Assembly: GCA_015680685.1 (NCBI GenBank)
Contig: MNCI01022170.1
Coordinates: forward strand, 3,324-67,323
Direction: 5' to 3'
DNA: 64,000 nt
DNA from: Gnetum montanum
Taxonomy: Eukaryota > Streptophyta > Gnetopsida > Gnetales > Gnetaceae
Position numbers and translations under genes: made by a program. Positions 28,255 through 40,130 of the stretch are shown here, in pieces. Each line of letters starts with the position of its first letter. The stretch's first letter is position 1. The notes under the pieces are model-generated. The model saw only the letters and a list, made by a program, of their open reading frames with translations. It ran no database searches and was not told the origin of the DNA.

Positions 28255-29472
28255 AATTTTCCATATTCTTTGCTGTGAATTTGCAGATTTCTTGAATCTT
28301 CCATTTCCCAGCATGTCATGCGGTAGAAAGAACTTACTTGGAGATATGCTAGGTATTTATTCGTGTAGATGTCACGATATCATTTCATTTGAACATTCAA
28401 AAATTAGCAGAGGATAAATGAGTTCACCTCTCTTAAAAATTGCAATGTTAAAAGTTGGTTATGTTTACATTCCGTTGTGTTGGGAACACAAAATTAGTAC
28501 CTTATGATTTTTTACAGGAAGGTTCACTTTTACACCTAATAGTAATATCAATATCATGAAGATATAAGATTTTTAACTCTCTTCATAATGGTTATTGTCT
28601 TTGTATTCATTGTAGTGTTGAGTATTATTTTTGAATATCAAAAGTCTTACTAATCTGGCTTCTTACAAATCCTTTTATGATAAACAAAGTTACGCTGTAC
28701 TAATTTTATCACTTGATAGTCAATCCTTATTCTAGTAATTTATAATATCATCTTTAGGTTTGTTGTATCTCTAGGTTTTGCCTTGGTAAGAACTTCCTGT
28801 GTTTTAGTGATGTTGCTACTCCTACATTGTAAGGTTATAATACATTTATGATTGTTGTACATAACTCAATTTATTACGAACTCTTTATACTATCATTGCT
28901 AAGCCACTTTGGCTTATTTATTAGGCTTTACGAAATACTCTTTCATAGCATATTCTTCTCGGCTACGTCTTTCAAATGTTGCCTTTGCATGTTACACATG
29001 ATAGGTCTTATAAGAATTTTCATCATTTGGCAGTCTTACATGGGTTGGTTTCTCATAGATTCCTTCAGCAATCTCAGCAACCTATTATGAACTACTACCT
29101 CAATTATAGTTTGTCCCTCATCATAATCATTTTCTTTACTTCATCAGAACTTTTGAATGGTTTGTACTTCCTCTTTAGAAACTATATCATACCACAAATT
29201 ACTCATTGTGGATCTTCTTATCCTCTTTAGGAAACTGGATCTTTCATCATTTCTTTTACTTATGAATCACTTGCTAACCTTTTGGTTTCTTTAATGATCA
29301 TTATTAATTTATGGATTGTAATGACTTCTTTGTTGTTGTACTTCTTGATTGCATTTAACGTATGTAATGTTCCTTATTCATTAATTATTTTCCCTTGTTT
29401 TTTTTATTTCCATCTTTTTCCACATATTACAAAGTGAAAACTTACATGTTTTTATCCTTTGTAAAGAGTCAT
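28255..29472. other. 3' flank of copy B, shared with segment 2
   Basis: Non-coding DNA aligned with 46700-47910. Short open frames here (for example 28848-29090) are not conserved in frame with segment 2. Confidence 0.5.
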
Positions 29473-29664
29473 GACTCTTTATGAAACCATCCTGAAGATT
29501 TGTAACTGTTCATAGATTATGACTCTTTATGAAACCATCCTGAAGATTTGTAACTGTTCATAGATTATGACTCTTTATGAAACCATCCTGAAGATTTGTA
29601 ACTGTTCATAGATTATGACTCTTTATGAAACCATCCTGAAGATTTGTAACTGTTCATAGATTAA
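29473..29664. repeat. 48-bp unit, four tandem copies
   Basis: Units start at 29473, 29521, 29569 and 29617 and are practically identical (gactctttatgaaaccatcc...). Segment 2 has one diverged unit at about 47907, so the expansion happened after the segmental duplication. Confidence 0.92.
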
Positions 29665-30557
29665 GTTAAGAAACTGATGATTGTACCTTAACTTAGAAGT
29701 ATACGTTAACATGCAATAATACATCTTCATATGCTTAGCCACAAGTCTCATCTCAATTTTTTTAAAAGCAATAAAAGTCTCTTTGAAATTAATGAAGAAT
29801 AGTTGCAGATTATTTGAATGTGTTCTTTCAAACTATTGTTTCAACTTTGGTTACCTACATAAAAGACTCATGAAAGATTCTTTTAGATTAGTTGTATTGT
29901 ATAATTGCTTGCCCAATAGATCTTTAAGGTTTATTAAGAAGGTAATAATAAAATCCAAATTCAATTTTATAACAAGGATAATTTAGGAAATCTTTGTCTA
30001 CGATCCTTTAGAGAGATTTTTTAAAAATACATAATGAAATGGAGTAAAAAATATGGAAGTATAAAATTAATAATTATATCCAATAAAAATTTAAATCCTA
30101 AATCAGTTATTCATATTCAAAATAACAAATTTTTGCCAAGGTTATTTTTGACAGAAATATCCTATGGTTTTAGGATGAGAAAAATAAAATAAAATTCACA
30201 AACATGTTCTAATCTTATAAAATAAATTATAAAACCTTTTATCACTTTGGGTGCTACCATGCAAAGATTTGACCTTAAATTTTTGATGCCCCCACCCAAA
30301 CATGTTCAGCTCATGTGAGCTAAGCTTTGTCCTATATGAACTTTAATGCGGTAGTCACAATGAACTCCAATCTTTGTAGTATGCATATAAACTCTAATGC
30401 TGTAGTCACATCAAACTTAGATCTCTGTAGTATACACATGGAGAATTCACATGAGCTCAATCTAATTAACATGCTATGATATGTAGTGTTTTCAGATCAC
30501 AAAATTTAAAAAATTTCAATGAAGTCAGAGAAAAATGATTTTAACAATTAAAAGCTC

Positions 30558-30805
30558 GTTAGTAAACTCATACGCATGAGCTCGCTGAGCTCTAAACTCA
30601 TATCCTGAGCTATTGGGTAAGCTTTGAATTTTTGTATAGTGAACTTATGGTACAAGATCACTTCGTAATTGAGAGCATGTGGTTAGTAAACTCATACGCA
30701 TGAGATGGCTGAGCTCTAAACTCATACCCCTGAGCTATTGGGTGAGCTTTGAATTTTTGTATAGTGAACTTATGGTACAAGATCATTTGCTAATTGAGAG
30801 CATGT
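30558..30805. repeat. Tandem duplication of 124 bp, segment 1 only
   Basis: The block starting gttagtaaactcatacgcat occurs at 30558 and 30682. Segment 2 has a single unit near 48854. The units differ at several positions. Confidence 0.85.
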
Positions 30806-33689
30806 GAACTCTTCATGTGCAAGAAACATGAGTAACTGAGTAACTGTAGACGTAAATTTCATAATCTTAAGATTTACTTATAACTTAAAAAAAAAATGTT
30901 ATTACTGAACCATTTGAAAGTTATAAGTAATTAGTATTTACGAGAATGCATAACAGTTTAAGTGTTAAACTGGGTTCCTGTCATTATCTCCTTAAATGCA
31001 GATATGCACAGGCATGCACAGGCAAGATCCAAATGAAGTGAGTCTGACCTATCTTTTCTTTGCATTCTTTCTGGATGCAAGTAGGTAGCTGTATGCATTC
31101 GTCTTCTCTGATCACTGCACTGGATCAATGAATCTTGCACGAACGTTTCTGCAAGTTGATATGGAACTGTGTTATGTGAACTATCTTGATTATATGGAGT
31201 CTGAAATTAAGATTGGAACTGAATCTTAGATGGTTTTGAGCTCAGCATGTTCACAACCAAGTGATGCGGAATCCATTCCGTGCGTGAAAAGGCAATTGTG
31301 AAGAACGCTACGTTATTTAAATCATTTTATAGGCACTGTTCAGATCTTTAAATACCCAGTTATGTGCAGCAATTTTTTTTTCTTAATTTTTGGTTTTTGG
31401 GCTGAATACCAGAGTCGGTATACAAATGCAATGTCATCGCACCATTACGTGTATATTAATGGAAATCGGAAATTTTTATTAATAATGCCATCATCTCAAG
31501 AAAACGTCTCTACACAGCAGAAATCGAAAACAAAGTAAGACAGTAATCCGAACGGATGGTATGGATTATCCTTTCCATCATATTAAGTTACCCTAAAGCA
31601 TCCAAGGTTATGCTTCGAAATTTTTAAGCAAATAACGTTTATTTTTGCAGATCTATCAGTTAATTTACACTTGCAGAGCAGTCTGGTGCTATTTAATATA
31701 ACCATATTGGTGATTGTTCTCGCAACAACAGGGCGGTGGCAGAAAAAAGCATTTTTAAATACTGAACTTGAGGTGAGGTTTTAAATTTACCATGAAGTTT
31801 TTTCATTGGGATTAATAAGTAAATACATCTTTAGAGGCAATTAATTAATTACATGAATTCTGAAAACTAAAACTAAGAAAAGAAAAAGTAAACTGAAAGT
31901 AGATGATGACACTGGTAAAAGACATGGCTTTCTTAATATAAAGAAATAATTTAAACAGATTCTATTTACATAAACATGAAAGTAACGCAAATACCAAACA
32001 GAAACTTTCTTTGAAAAGAGTATACATGAAGATCATAAAATAAATGAAAATTACACATAAGCTAGTTTTCGTGAGTGTGCTTGTCACCAAACCAAACAAT
32101 GAAAGGATGTTTTCAATATTTTTGTAACAGCAGGGTAACCCAAATTTTGCCCTCAGAATAACTCAAGGAAGGCACTGTATAGCCAACAAAATATTTCAAC
32201 AAAGTGCATTAACTATTTCAAATTTATGGCTTGCTCGTTTGTGCCAACCTTTTCTTGCCCCAATCTGATCGATTTAAATAACGGCACAAATAATTCTACT
32301 GTCACACTGGATTATTCCAAAGCAACACTATCTTGCAAGTCAAAATGATTATCCATTGTGATAGAAAATAGGAAAACATGATTTCATAGACATAAATCCA
32401 ACAATAGCAGGACTATACAATCAAATTGCATTTGTATATTGACTCTGGAATTCAAGCAACAGAGAAAACTAGAGATAAGGTGTACTAGAATTCTGTTGAT
32501 ATAAAATGGAAATAAGTCAAAATCTGAATACAGTTGCAATAAAATGATTGAAAATGACTTCAAATCTCTTCACAAATAGTGTCTGGTTGCCTTTTTAAGC
32601 GCCGAAGGAGATTAAAATAGCCATTCCGCATGTCACAGGGTTGGATGTCAATACGCTAAAACATCTAAATATTCAAAGTGAATATTAATTGTGAACTCCA
32701 TAATTGGGATAATTCATGTAATATTTCATATAATGCTGTAGAAACATTTGTGCAAGAGTCAAAGGAAAATGCACTACAACACATATCTGTTTCTTGGACC
32801 TTTATCCTTCTTTGCATCTTCCTGCAGAAAACCTTGATATCAGACCATGGATTAAGAAACCAAATAAACTTCACTCAAAATGAAATATGACTGCCATTAA
32901 CTTACATGGAATATATATGAAATCTAGTCAATGAACTCTTTCCACTGCTTTCCAATGCTTGTCTCTGAAATATGAGATACATGAGGATCATAAAAAATAA
33001 ACGGAAGCACTAACACCTAGGGTAATTTAGTAAAAACATCTTCAGATAATCCAGCATTAAGCCATGTCAGAGTAATCCACATATCCCTTTGAGACGAGTA
33101 AAAACTGAGAAAGATATAGAAAAGTTATTCCAAGTTCTCAGACAACTTGTGACAACTGAGAGCTAGATATATTTAAAAACTTTTCAAGTAAATGGAATCA
33201 ATAAGCATCATTAATCCAAAAACCCATTATAAGGAATATTAAGGAATAATATGTTCCAAGTTGAGCTTCTAGAAGCAAATCAAGCCACAATAATAAAAGT
33301 TGTATTGTGACATATTCTTGCTGCACGTTCCACGGAAATGAAAGCATCTACTACATGCAACAATTAAAATACACAGACACTACCCATTGGCTGACATTGA
33401 ACTCGTCAAAGTCCAACAAAGTCCAACAGATCCCTGGGGCTTAGAATATAATAGAAATAGTTTACTTCAGTTTAGTTCAATAGTGCCATAGCTAATAGTA
33501 ATAACCTGCAGCATATGAATCCCAAAAATATTATAACACTTGTTCCATATGAATATTAAAAGAAAAAGAAAAAGGCCTGACATTTTAGTATATTAACTGA
33601 AACATTACAAAACAAAGGAAACATAAATCCGTTAATCTAGTTTTTGATTATTTTATACAGAAACATAAATTGGAATACAATATGTAAAC

Positions 33690-34434
33690 CACAGGCATGC
33701 GGTGGATGGAATCTTAGACACATACAGGACATCAATTGTGTTTTGTTAGGGAAGATTGCTTGGCAATTGTATACATCAAATAGACCATGGGTTTAGGTGA
33801 TGAAAGCCAAGTACATGTATGATGGTTTCCACTTTGTTAATGCTCCTAATATCACCAATCCCTCCCCAATTTGGAAAGGGCTTCAAACTATAAAACATTG
33901 GTTTTGTTAGCATGTTTCTTTTCATAATCAGTAATATTAGTGGTGTGATTCAGAATATTCTACAGAGAAGGCTTATACCACTTTATGCCCTATGGCAGAG
34001 TGCATTATCCAATAGACATCAAAAATCCTATTTTTACTCCTCGTATACGTCTCTTTGCTAGTAAGCTGCTTCATGGAAAATTACCTACTGGTCAATATCT
34101 TGCACAGAAGAATATCATGGATGATCCAGGTTGTGTGCTTTGTTTTTCAACTTCAGAAATAGCTGATCATCTTTTTATATATTGCCCATTTATTCAGGAT
34201 ATTTGGAACCATTGCAGGAAGAATGTTAAGAGGTCTCCACCTATAACTAATTTTGTGAATGATTTTTTGGTGGCTTGGTAGCTACATCATTTTAAAGGAC
34301 AACAAGGAAATGTGTGGACAGCACTTCCATGGTTATTTGGTTTGTGATTTGGCAGGAATAAAATTTTAGTGTTTTTTAACATGGTTATTTGGTTTGTGAT
34401 GTCTGTTTGATCAAAAATAAAAAATAAAAAAAAA
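33690..34434 (+). mobile_element. LINE 3' fragment with zf-RVT domain, segment 1 copy
   Basis: The plus strand reads a post-RT block (KAKYMYDGFHFVNAP, PSPIWKGL). From 33985 to 34281 it reads the reverse-transcriptase zinc-binding domain: LFASKLLHGKLPT, DDPGCVLC, DHLFIYCPFIQDIWNHC. It ends in an A-rich tail at 34414-34434. The 5' part is missing, stops occur, and the segment just before the tail is deleted relative to segment 2. It lies in intron 2 of the eIF4E pseudogene, opposite in strand. Confidence 0.85.
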
Positions 34435-34439
34435 TTGTA

Positions 34440-36830
34440 GGAGTTACCCAAATAACTACCATTCACTCTATTCATAGGAACAACTATTAAGTAAACATAT
34501 ATGCGGGATGAGAGAGAGAACCTGAACAGCTTGATTGATCACGGTTCTTGTCCATAGGGCTATTTTCTCTTGTCGGGCTTTGACACTCACAAGTACTCCA
34601 CAAATCTCATCACCTTCATCAAACTATTCCCCAATCATTGCCAAAAGATGTAAAACAATGTCCCTGTAAACATATAAGAAAATATAAAAAATAAAACCAT
34701 ATAACCAAATTGTGAGCAGAACAGAACCAAGCTAAACATTAAAGAGAAACACACATATTCTAGAGATACCCAATTCAACATTCAAGGGAAAAGAAGTGCT
34801 AAAATGAAACCAGCAAGTCTAGTTTAGCTATGTATCTATAATTTGGCCAAGGGAATCTTCTCCTTTTCCCAAAATAAAATCTTTGGAGCAATTCTAAAAA
34901 TTTGTGTATAATATAAGATGAAAAATTTTGGAAAATATTATTTCGCATTACATTATCAGCCCTAAAGGTTATGGACAAAACATGAATTAGCATTCCATGA
35001 TTTGGCCCTAGAGGGTTATGGATGAAATATAGACCTCTAAAGCGTTAAAGATGAGATATAATTTAGTGTTTTACCATTACAAGAATAAGATCTATAAGGA
35101 GTTAGAGATAATATATAATTCAGCATTACAAGATCAAACCCTTCAGTATGATTAGTCGTTAGCCTCTCAGCCAAAATAAAATTAAGGGTTAACAACATTG
35201 AAGAATCTGCTGTGCATTAGATAAAGATAAAATCGAAACTATGCATTACAGGCTTGTCACTATTGTTGACCACTTAGTGTTACCTTCCACTAAAGAACAA
35301 TTAAACCACATCCAATGCCTAAAATATCCTCATTACACAATTCTCTTTCATTCACATTTAAGCCTAGAATTCAACAAAAGAATCCCATAGGAAAAACTGA
35401 TGGATGGCAAAGACGAAAAATCATCCAACATTCAAGAAAACATCAGTTTTGAAATTATGCATTCTAATCAATTGCAAGTTGAAAACAAACATCAGGAAAA
35501 ATCATTCAAAGAAGGTACTGCATTTTCAGCATAAAATTTCTGCATATACGCTTGTATCAATGTTGTATGAAATCATCATGTGCAAATCTACGGTTCTGAA
35601 AAGATAATGGTGATATATGATCTAGAATTTTTTTTCTGAAAAAGGCAAAAAAGCTAATAAGACAGAAGGCTTGGTATATAGTGTTTTTCATAGCCAAGTG
35701 ATCCTTGTGAATGATGGAAAACAGGCTATATGTTTTGGAAAGAAAATGAATTTCTTGAAAAGAACAGCTCAAAAATGGAAAATGATGGACAAACCAGTAA
35801 TTTGTGTATTCTGCATTTTTATTATGCTTGGTTCTCTTACTTTCTTTTTCTAGCTTAGTCTCCTTGAGCTCCTACCTGCCCCTTTTTATTGATAATTTTC
35901 ATATTTTATAACCCTGTAAAAAGACACATATGTTCTTTTACAACAGGGATCAATTTAAAATCTATTTAGAAAACTTGCAATTAATTGAGTGATGAGTCTG
36001 GTGTCTCAATTCAGTATTCTAATCAATCATGTTAAGTTAAATAGTTATTGTGTCCCGAAGGTGAACCAAGCACCCATGGTGTCTTTTGAAAAGATGACTT
36101 TGATCTACTTTAGCCATTAGATGGACTCAAAAGATGCCTGTCACATTGATTTGAGATTATTGGCGGCTATTTTAGACAAATATTTTGTTTTTAGTTGAGA
36201 ATATAAACAAATATTTGAACAGAACTTATCTTAACAAACTGATAATTTTAATTCCACATGTTAAAGTTCCAAAAGAGAAAAAAGTAGGATATAGGATACT
36301 TGAAGCTGTTGAGAGGAATTCAAACAAAATGTTTTGCACGGAGTGTTAACACAAATAGAACAAACTTTAAGAAATCTTATTTTCAAATGAATTAACTTTG
36401 TTCCATATATTATTCAGAGAATAGGGGTGACTTTCCCCAAACTACCAGATAAAGGACTTGCTCTAGTCTACAGTGCAAATGCAAAACAAGACTAGACCCC
36501 ACAAGAAAGGCCACAACAATGTAAAGCAGCTTAACCATGACAGCAAATTACATCAAGTTTTGCAGCACACAATGTTATCTTTTTAACAGGTGAAAAGAAA
36601 AGAAGGTTGTTATAAGTGTTCAAACTGATAAGAGAACTGTAAACATCATTTCCTTCATGGAAGTTTTTTACAGATCTTACCTAACAGTGTATTCACCTGA
36701 AACTAGAGGACATTTTTCAGATAAAACCAAGCATATCATGGAGGGTAAGACCTGGTAGAATTAATGAGAGCTATTCAGTTGTAGCAGTCTCCAAAACTTA
36801 TACGAATTTCTTTCTAATGATTATTTATAA
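34440..36830. other. eIF4E intron 2 sequence, no further gene
   Basis: Apart from exon 3 at 34522-34663, this stretch aligns with 56570-58860 in segment 2. It contains only short AT-rich frames that are not conserved between the two. Confidence 0.5.
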
Positions 36831-36835
36831 ATTTC

Positions 36836-37390
36836 ATCTACTGTTGCACGTAATTTTGGCCAATCAACAGCACCACCACTGATGAGCTGCTCAATTATAC
36901 TTATCTTAAAACACTCAATAAAAACGGCCAGCCTATAGGTTTTACTTCATTGTAAAGTACCAACCCTAATCATTGTTGAAAAACACAGGATAATTGTACT
37001 TTACGGGTCCAACAGTTTTGCAAAACCCCTGAACCCAGCCAATACCACTTCTTAATTATTTGAAATCAGATTCGCACCAGCAGCTGCTACCAAAGACTTT
37101 TGAACAACTTCTTGTCAAACCTCCTATCCAGAATAAACATAAAATAACCTAAACTCCTCTTTACTGGAATATATCTGCAGTTCTGCACACTTTTTCAAGT
37201 TCACTTCTTCAGTCACTGCACAACATCACCTCTGCTTTCTTCAGCAACTAGTTTCAGGTCAATATCTTACTGAGTTGCTACTTCAAATGTTCATAAAGGT
37301 TACCAGGATCATTTTCTGGGTTTCTTAAGCTTGAAGGCAGTTTTTTTGGGGCATCTGAATGAGGTGTTTCAATGCTCAAAATAACCATTA
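36836..37390 (-). pseudogene. Unidentified coding-like fragments (minus strand)
   Basis: Several blocks read like protein on the minus strand but in different frames. 37385-37290 encodes SIETPHSDAPKKLPSSLRNP and more. 37215-37140 includes TEEVNLKKCAELQIYSSKEE. About 37110-37060 includes EVVQKSLVAAAGANLISNN. 36945-36836 encodes LAVFIECFKISIIEQLISGG, then AVDWPKLRATVDEIYK and a stop, preceded by a plausible acceptor (cctatag). In segment 2 the last block is broken by an in-frame TAA after DWPK. I do not recognise the family. It could be a captured gene piece inside a transposon, or an old pseudogene. Confidence 0.4.
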
Positions 37391-37912
37391 AATATAACTA
37401 AATAAAAAACCACCCAAGATTCAGATTTCCAATGGACTTTGGTTCTAAATCTAATGCCGCAATGCATCATTAAACCAGGTAAGGTTGAGTAGATATTGGT
37501 ATTGGCAGTTACAGGAAATTCTAAATATTCATTCTTTTATCACGTTCTGTTTTACGGGATTTTACAATGATAATTGTTTGGTTCCTTTACTGCAGCTGTA
37601 ATAAAAATTGTCATTCCTCAGCAATTCTGTCTCTCTTTCATGTTGGTCTGTAATTACTTTACAGGCCTAGAACGTTTATTCATTTGTTTCTATTTTTCTT
37701 TTTCAATGACGGTCATTGCCTTTAGACTAAGATTCTATGTCTATTTTTTTGGAAAAAATGTTCATGCTATGCTTTGATATACTTTTTTATATGGAAAAAG
37801 TGTTTTCCTGATGGTGATTTTGTGACATTTCTGTGACAAATACCTCCTAAAAGCAGTAATGGCTGGATTTAACGATTTTACACAATCGCCCGACCCATAA
37901 AGTACAATTATC
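36991..37912. mobile_element. TIR-bounded element (segment 1 copy)
   Basis: The left end reads gataattgtactttacgggtc. The reverse complement of the right end reads gataattgtactttatgggtc. Similarity continues inward for about 50 bp at lower identity, ending near cccagcca on both sides. No transposase frame and no clear target duplication are seen. The same structure is at 59034-59962. It may be a non-autonomous DNA transposon or a simple inverted duplication. Confidence 0.5.
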
Positions 37913-37960
37913 GCAGAATCACAGCCAAAATACTAAACATAAAAGATAGGCATACTGTCA

Positions 37961-38570
37961 CCAGGGTAACAACATTCTGTCTCTAGGAACAAGCCCCACG
38001 AGTTCATGAACATGGGACCACTGCTAGGAATAAGTCCCAAACATCAACTGCTTCTAGGTCCCAAATAGAAGACAACTGTCTCAATGCCACCTGCCTTATT
38101 ATTTCAGGAACTGAAGAGAGCATCCATTAAAATGGAGAATGATCCCTCATAAAATTAAGGATTCACCAAGTAATATCAAGATCAACTCTGCTATCCAGGG
38201 AGGTGAGAACACCAACATGAATTAACATCACACCAGAGACATGGGACAATTCATCAAGGAGGGACTGTGTGATACATCATAGCCTATTAGGCACCATGAT
38301 TTAGTACAAGGTGTGGCCTGGCACCGCACCAAAATTATCCAGTCTTAGCTGCCTACATATCTACAATCACCCTAGAATCAGGGCTCTTCACGGTGAAGGG
38401 GGAATGAAGACGACTTAGAAGAGAGTTGCAACAGGAGGGTGTCTTGGTTGCTACCTTGGTACCACCAGGGTGGGTTTTTTAACACTTGAGAGTCACCCGA
38501 GGGCTCCTCAAAGTGTTCCATGGCTCCTGAACCATGGGAAGAGCCCAAGAGAACCACCACTCTGGAACAT
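37961..38570. other. Unassigned sequence next to eIF4E exon 2
   Basis: No gene is supported. A block at about 38520-38585 reappears, inverted and diverged, at 60007-60060 just outside the second Athila-like LTR, so part of this is probably a dispersed repeat. Confidence 0.45.
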
Positions 38571-38645
38571 CTCAGTGTTCAACCAGAGCTGGTCAAGGAC
38601 TTGTTTGCCGGGATTATTTGTAAAAGACCACTTGCCACCGTAACC

Positions 38646-38755
38646 ACAAGCAGGATCTTCCCATTTGGGCTCAATACCGTCCTTGAAAAGATGGAAATCC
38701 ACAAGCAGGATCTTCCCATTTGGGCTCAATACCGTCCTTGAAAAGATGGAAATCC
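38646..38755. repeat. Exact 55-bp tandem duplication in eIF4E exon 2
   Basis: Units 38646-38700 and 38701-38755 are identical. They cover the sequence for the [16 protein letters not shown] region. As 55 is not a multiple of three, the frame is broken. It may be real and recent, or an assembly error. Confidence 0.92.
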
Positions 38756-39329
38756 GCTCCTGCAGGCAATTTGCTGGGTAGAAAGAGATTGTTGTACAAA
38801 CTGCAATAATCCAAGAAACCCCACAAAATTCAAAATTTACATAAAAAGGATATGCCATTTAAATCAAAGATGCCAAAGCAAAACAAAAACAATAAATATG
38901 AAGAAAGACGAATATCTTCCCACGTATTTCACCAAATTATTTATGCTTTGTTGCGCGCAAATAGAAACATCTTTAAAAATAATGCTGCTACTAGATAGTG
39001 ATTGCAATTACACATTCCTTAAAACGGTTATTGACTAAATATTCAGAATCTAAAAAAGATAACTCAGAGAAAATTTTCTTGAAAGGAACACAAATGTAGT
39101 AGTATCTTTCTTTTAGAAATTTGTTTGGAAAGAATATATGGCACAAATCCTACTAAGCAAGCAAACAGATGCGATTTGGACATTATTGGCTCTGCAGACT
39201 TGCTTTCATCAGGGCGGCTTCGGTCTTCGGGCTGTGTGCAGGATGGGAAAGCTTCTCCAATTTGCTGACCTTTGCATCGCATTCCTGAGGATTGCTGCTC
39301 CAATTTTCTAACCGTTTCTGTGGTCAATG

Positions 39330-39935
39330 TTGTACAATGCTGTGGTCACACTTATAGGGCTGGTGATGGTGTCCGTATTGTGGCTGTGGCGGCAGTGATA
39401 ATTGAGTCTTGTAGGCTCATCGTTTTGAATGACATAGTTGTTTCTTATTGAGGTGTGGGGCCGTGCTTGAGCATTGATTGGTGTGGTGCTTGTGTCTGCC
39501 TTTTTCCTTTCAGGGAACAGGCTTCCAGTGAGTTTTTTTTTTTCTTTTTTTTTTGTGTTTTTCTTAATTCACTTTTTTACTTTGATTCCCTGCAGCATGT
39601 GGGTTGAGGCTTAATGAGGTTTGCCTTTTTTTTTTTTGTTTTTTTCTTAATTTACTTTCTGCTTTGATTCCCTGGAGCCTTTGGGCTTGGGGCTAATGAG
39701 GTCAGCATGATCCAATGGGCTGCCAGATTCTTTGATAGAAGGCTATTAGCTTGTCAATTTAGTAGCTACAATGATTGTTTCTTCTGTAGCTAGGCTCATT
39801 GTTTTGAGTGGCACAATCGTTTGAGGTGTGGGGTCATGCTTGAGCATTGATTGGTTCAATGCTCGTCCCTTTCAGTGAACAGGTTTCTTAGTCAGTTTGG
39901 TGTTTTTGTTTTTTCTCACTTTCACTTTCTACTTG
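39330..39935. repeat. Degenerate tandem duplication, period about 380 bp, with T-rich tracts
   Basis: The block starting aggctcatcgttttgaatg at 39413 recurs as aggctcattgttttgagtg at 39792, each followed by gaggtgtggg and gcttgagcattgattgg. Between them, a unit with a long T tract and actttctgctttgattccct is itself duplicated (about 39530 and 39620). No coding potential is seen. Confidence 0.65.
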
Positions 39936-40130
39936 TTGAAGCCAACCTGACCCATGCCAAGCACGGGGCACCATCAACACACATGTAACCCATTATAGTT
40001 GCAAAGTAGTCAAAATGCAAAGATCTAATTTATAAGAATTTAACAAATGCTATACTGATTTTATGATTTTATGCAAAGAGCAAAATATATGTAATTGAGG
40101 TCTTGACAAAATGACCAGTATTGAAAGAGC

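Larger units (their letters stand above)
24491..37960. repeat. Segmental duplication, segment 1
   Basis: Homology with segment 2 begins at gaagtcaaatggaag (24491 and 41987). It continues collinearly through the oxidase gene, a downstream non-coding block, eIF4E pseudo-exons 5, 4 and 3, a LINE fragment and a TIR-bounded element, to gataggcata (about 37950 and 59995). Segment 1 lacks the solo LTR and the 4-kb tandem duplication of segment 2, and has its own small expansions. Confidence 0.9.
32774..38800 (-). pseudogene. EIF4E: eIF4E cap-binding protein pseudogene, segment 1 copy (exons 2-5)
   Basis: This is the remnant of the mRNA cap-binding translation factor eIF4E, with introns kept, so it is not a retrocopy. 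Exon 2 is 38800-38584: [20 protein letters not shown], then IEPKWEDP and GGKW. Exon 3 is 34663-34522: LLAMIGE[14 protein letters not shown], KIALW. Exon 4 is 32962-32906: TSIGKQWKEFID, then a stop made by a 9-base deletion. Exon 5 is 32821-32774: EDAKKDKGPRNRYVL and stop. Splice sites and phases agree between exons once a 55-bp duplication in exon 2 is discounted. Defects are the TAG replacing Gln in GEQF of exon 3, the exon-4 stop, the frame-breaking duplication, and absence of exon 1 within the window. The EDAKK ending and DYND motif (intact in segment 2) point to eIF4E rather than eIF(iso)4E. A LINE and another element lie in the long intron 2. Confidence 0.85.

Noticed and set aside
32570-32665. 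Protein-like stretch on the minus strand (DMRNGYFNLLRRLKRQPD) downstream of eIF4E
   Set aside because: It is short, has no splice context, and is not kept in frame in all three copies (changes and indels at 50750-50830 and 54480-54560).
38508-38858. 116-codon minus-strand frame as one protein
   Set aside because: Only part of it is eIF4E exon 2, reached through the frame-breaking 55-bp duplication; the rest is intron or repeat sequence read through.
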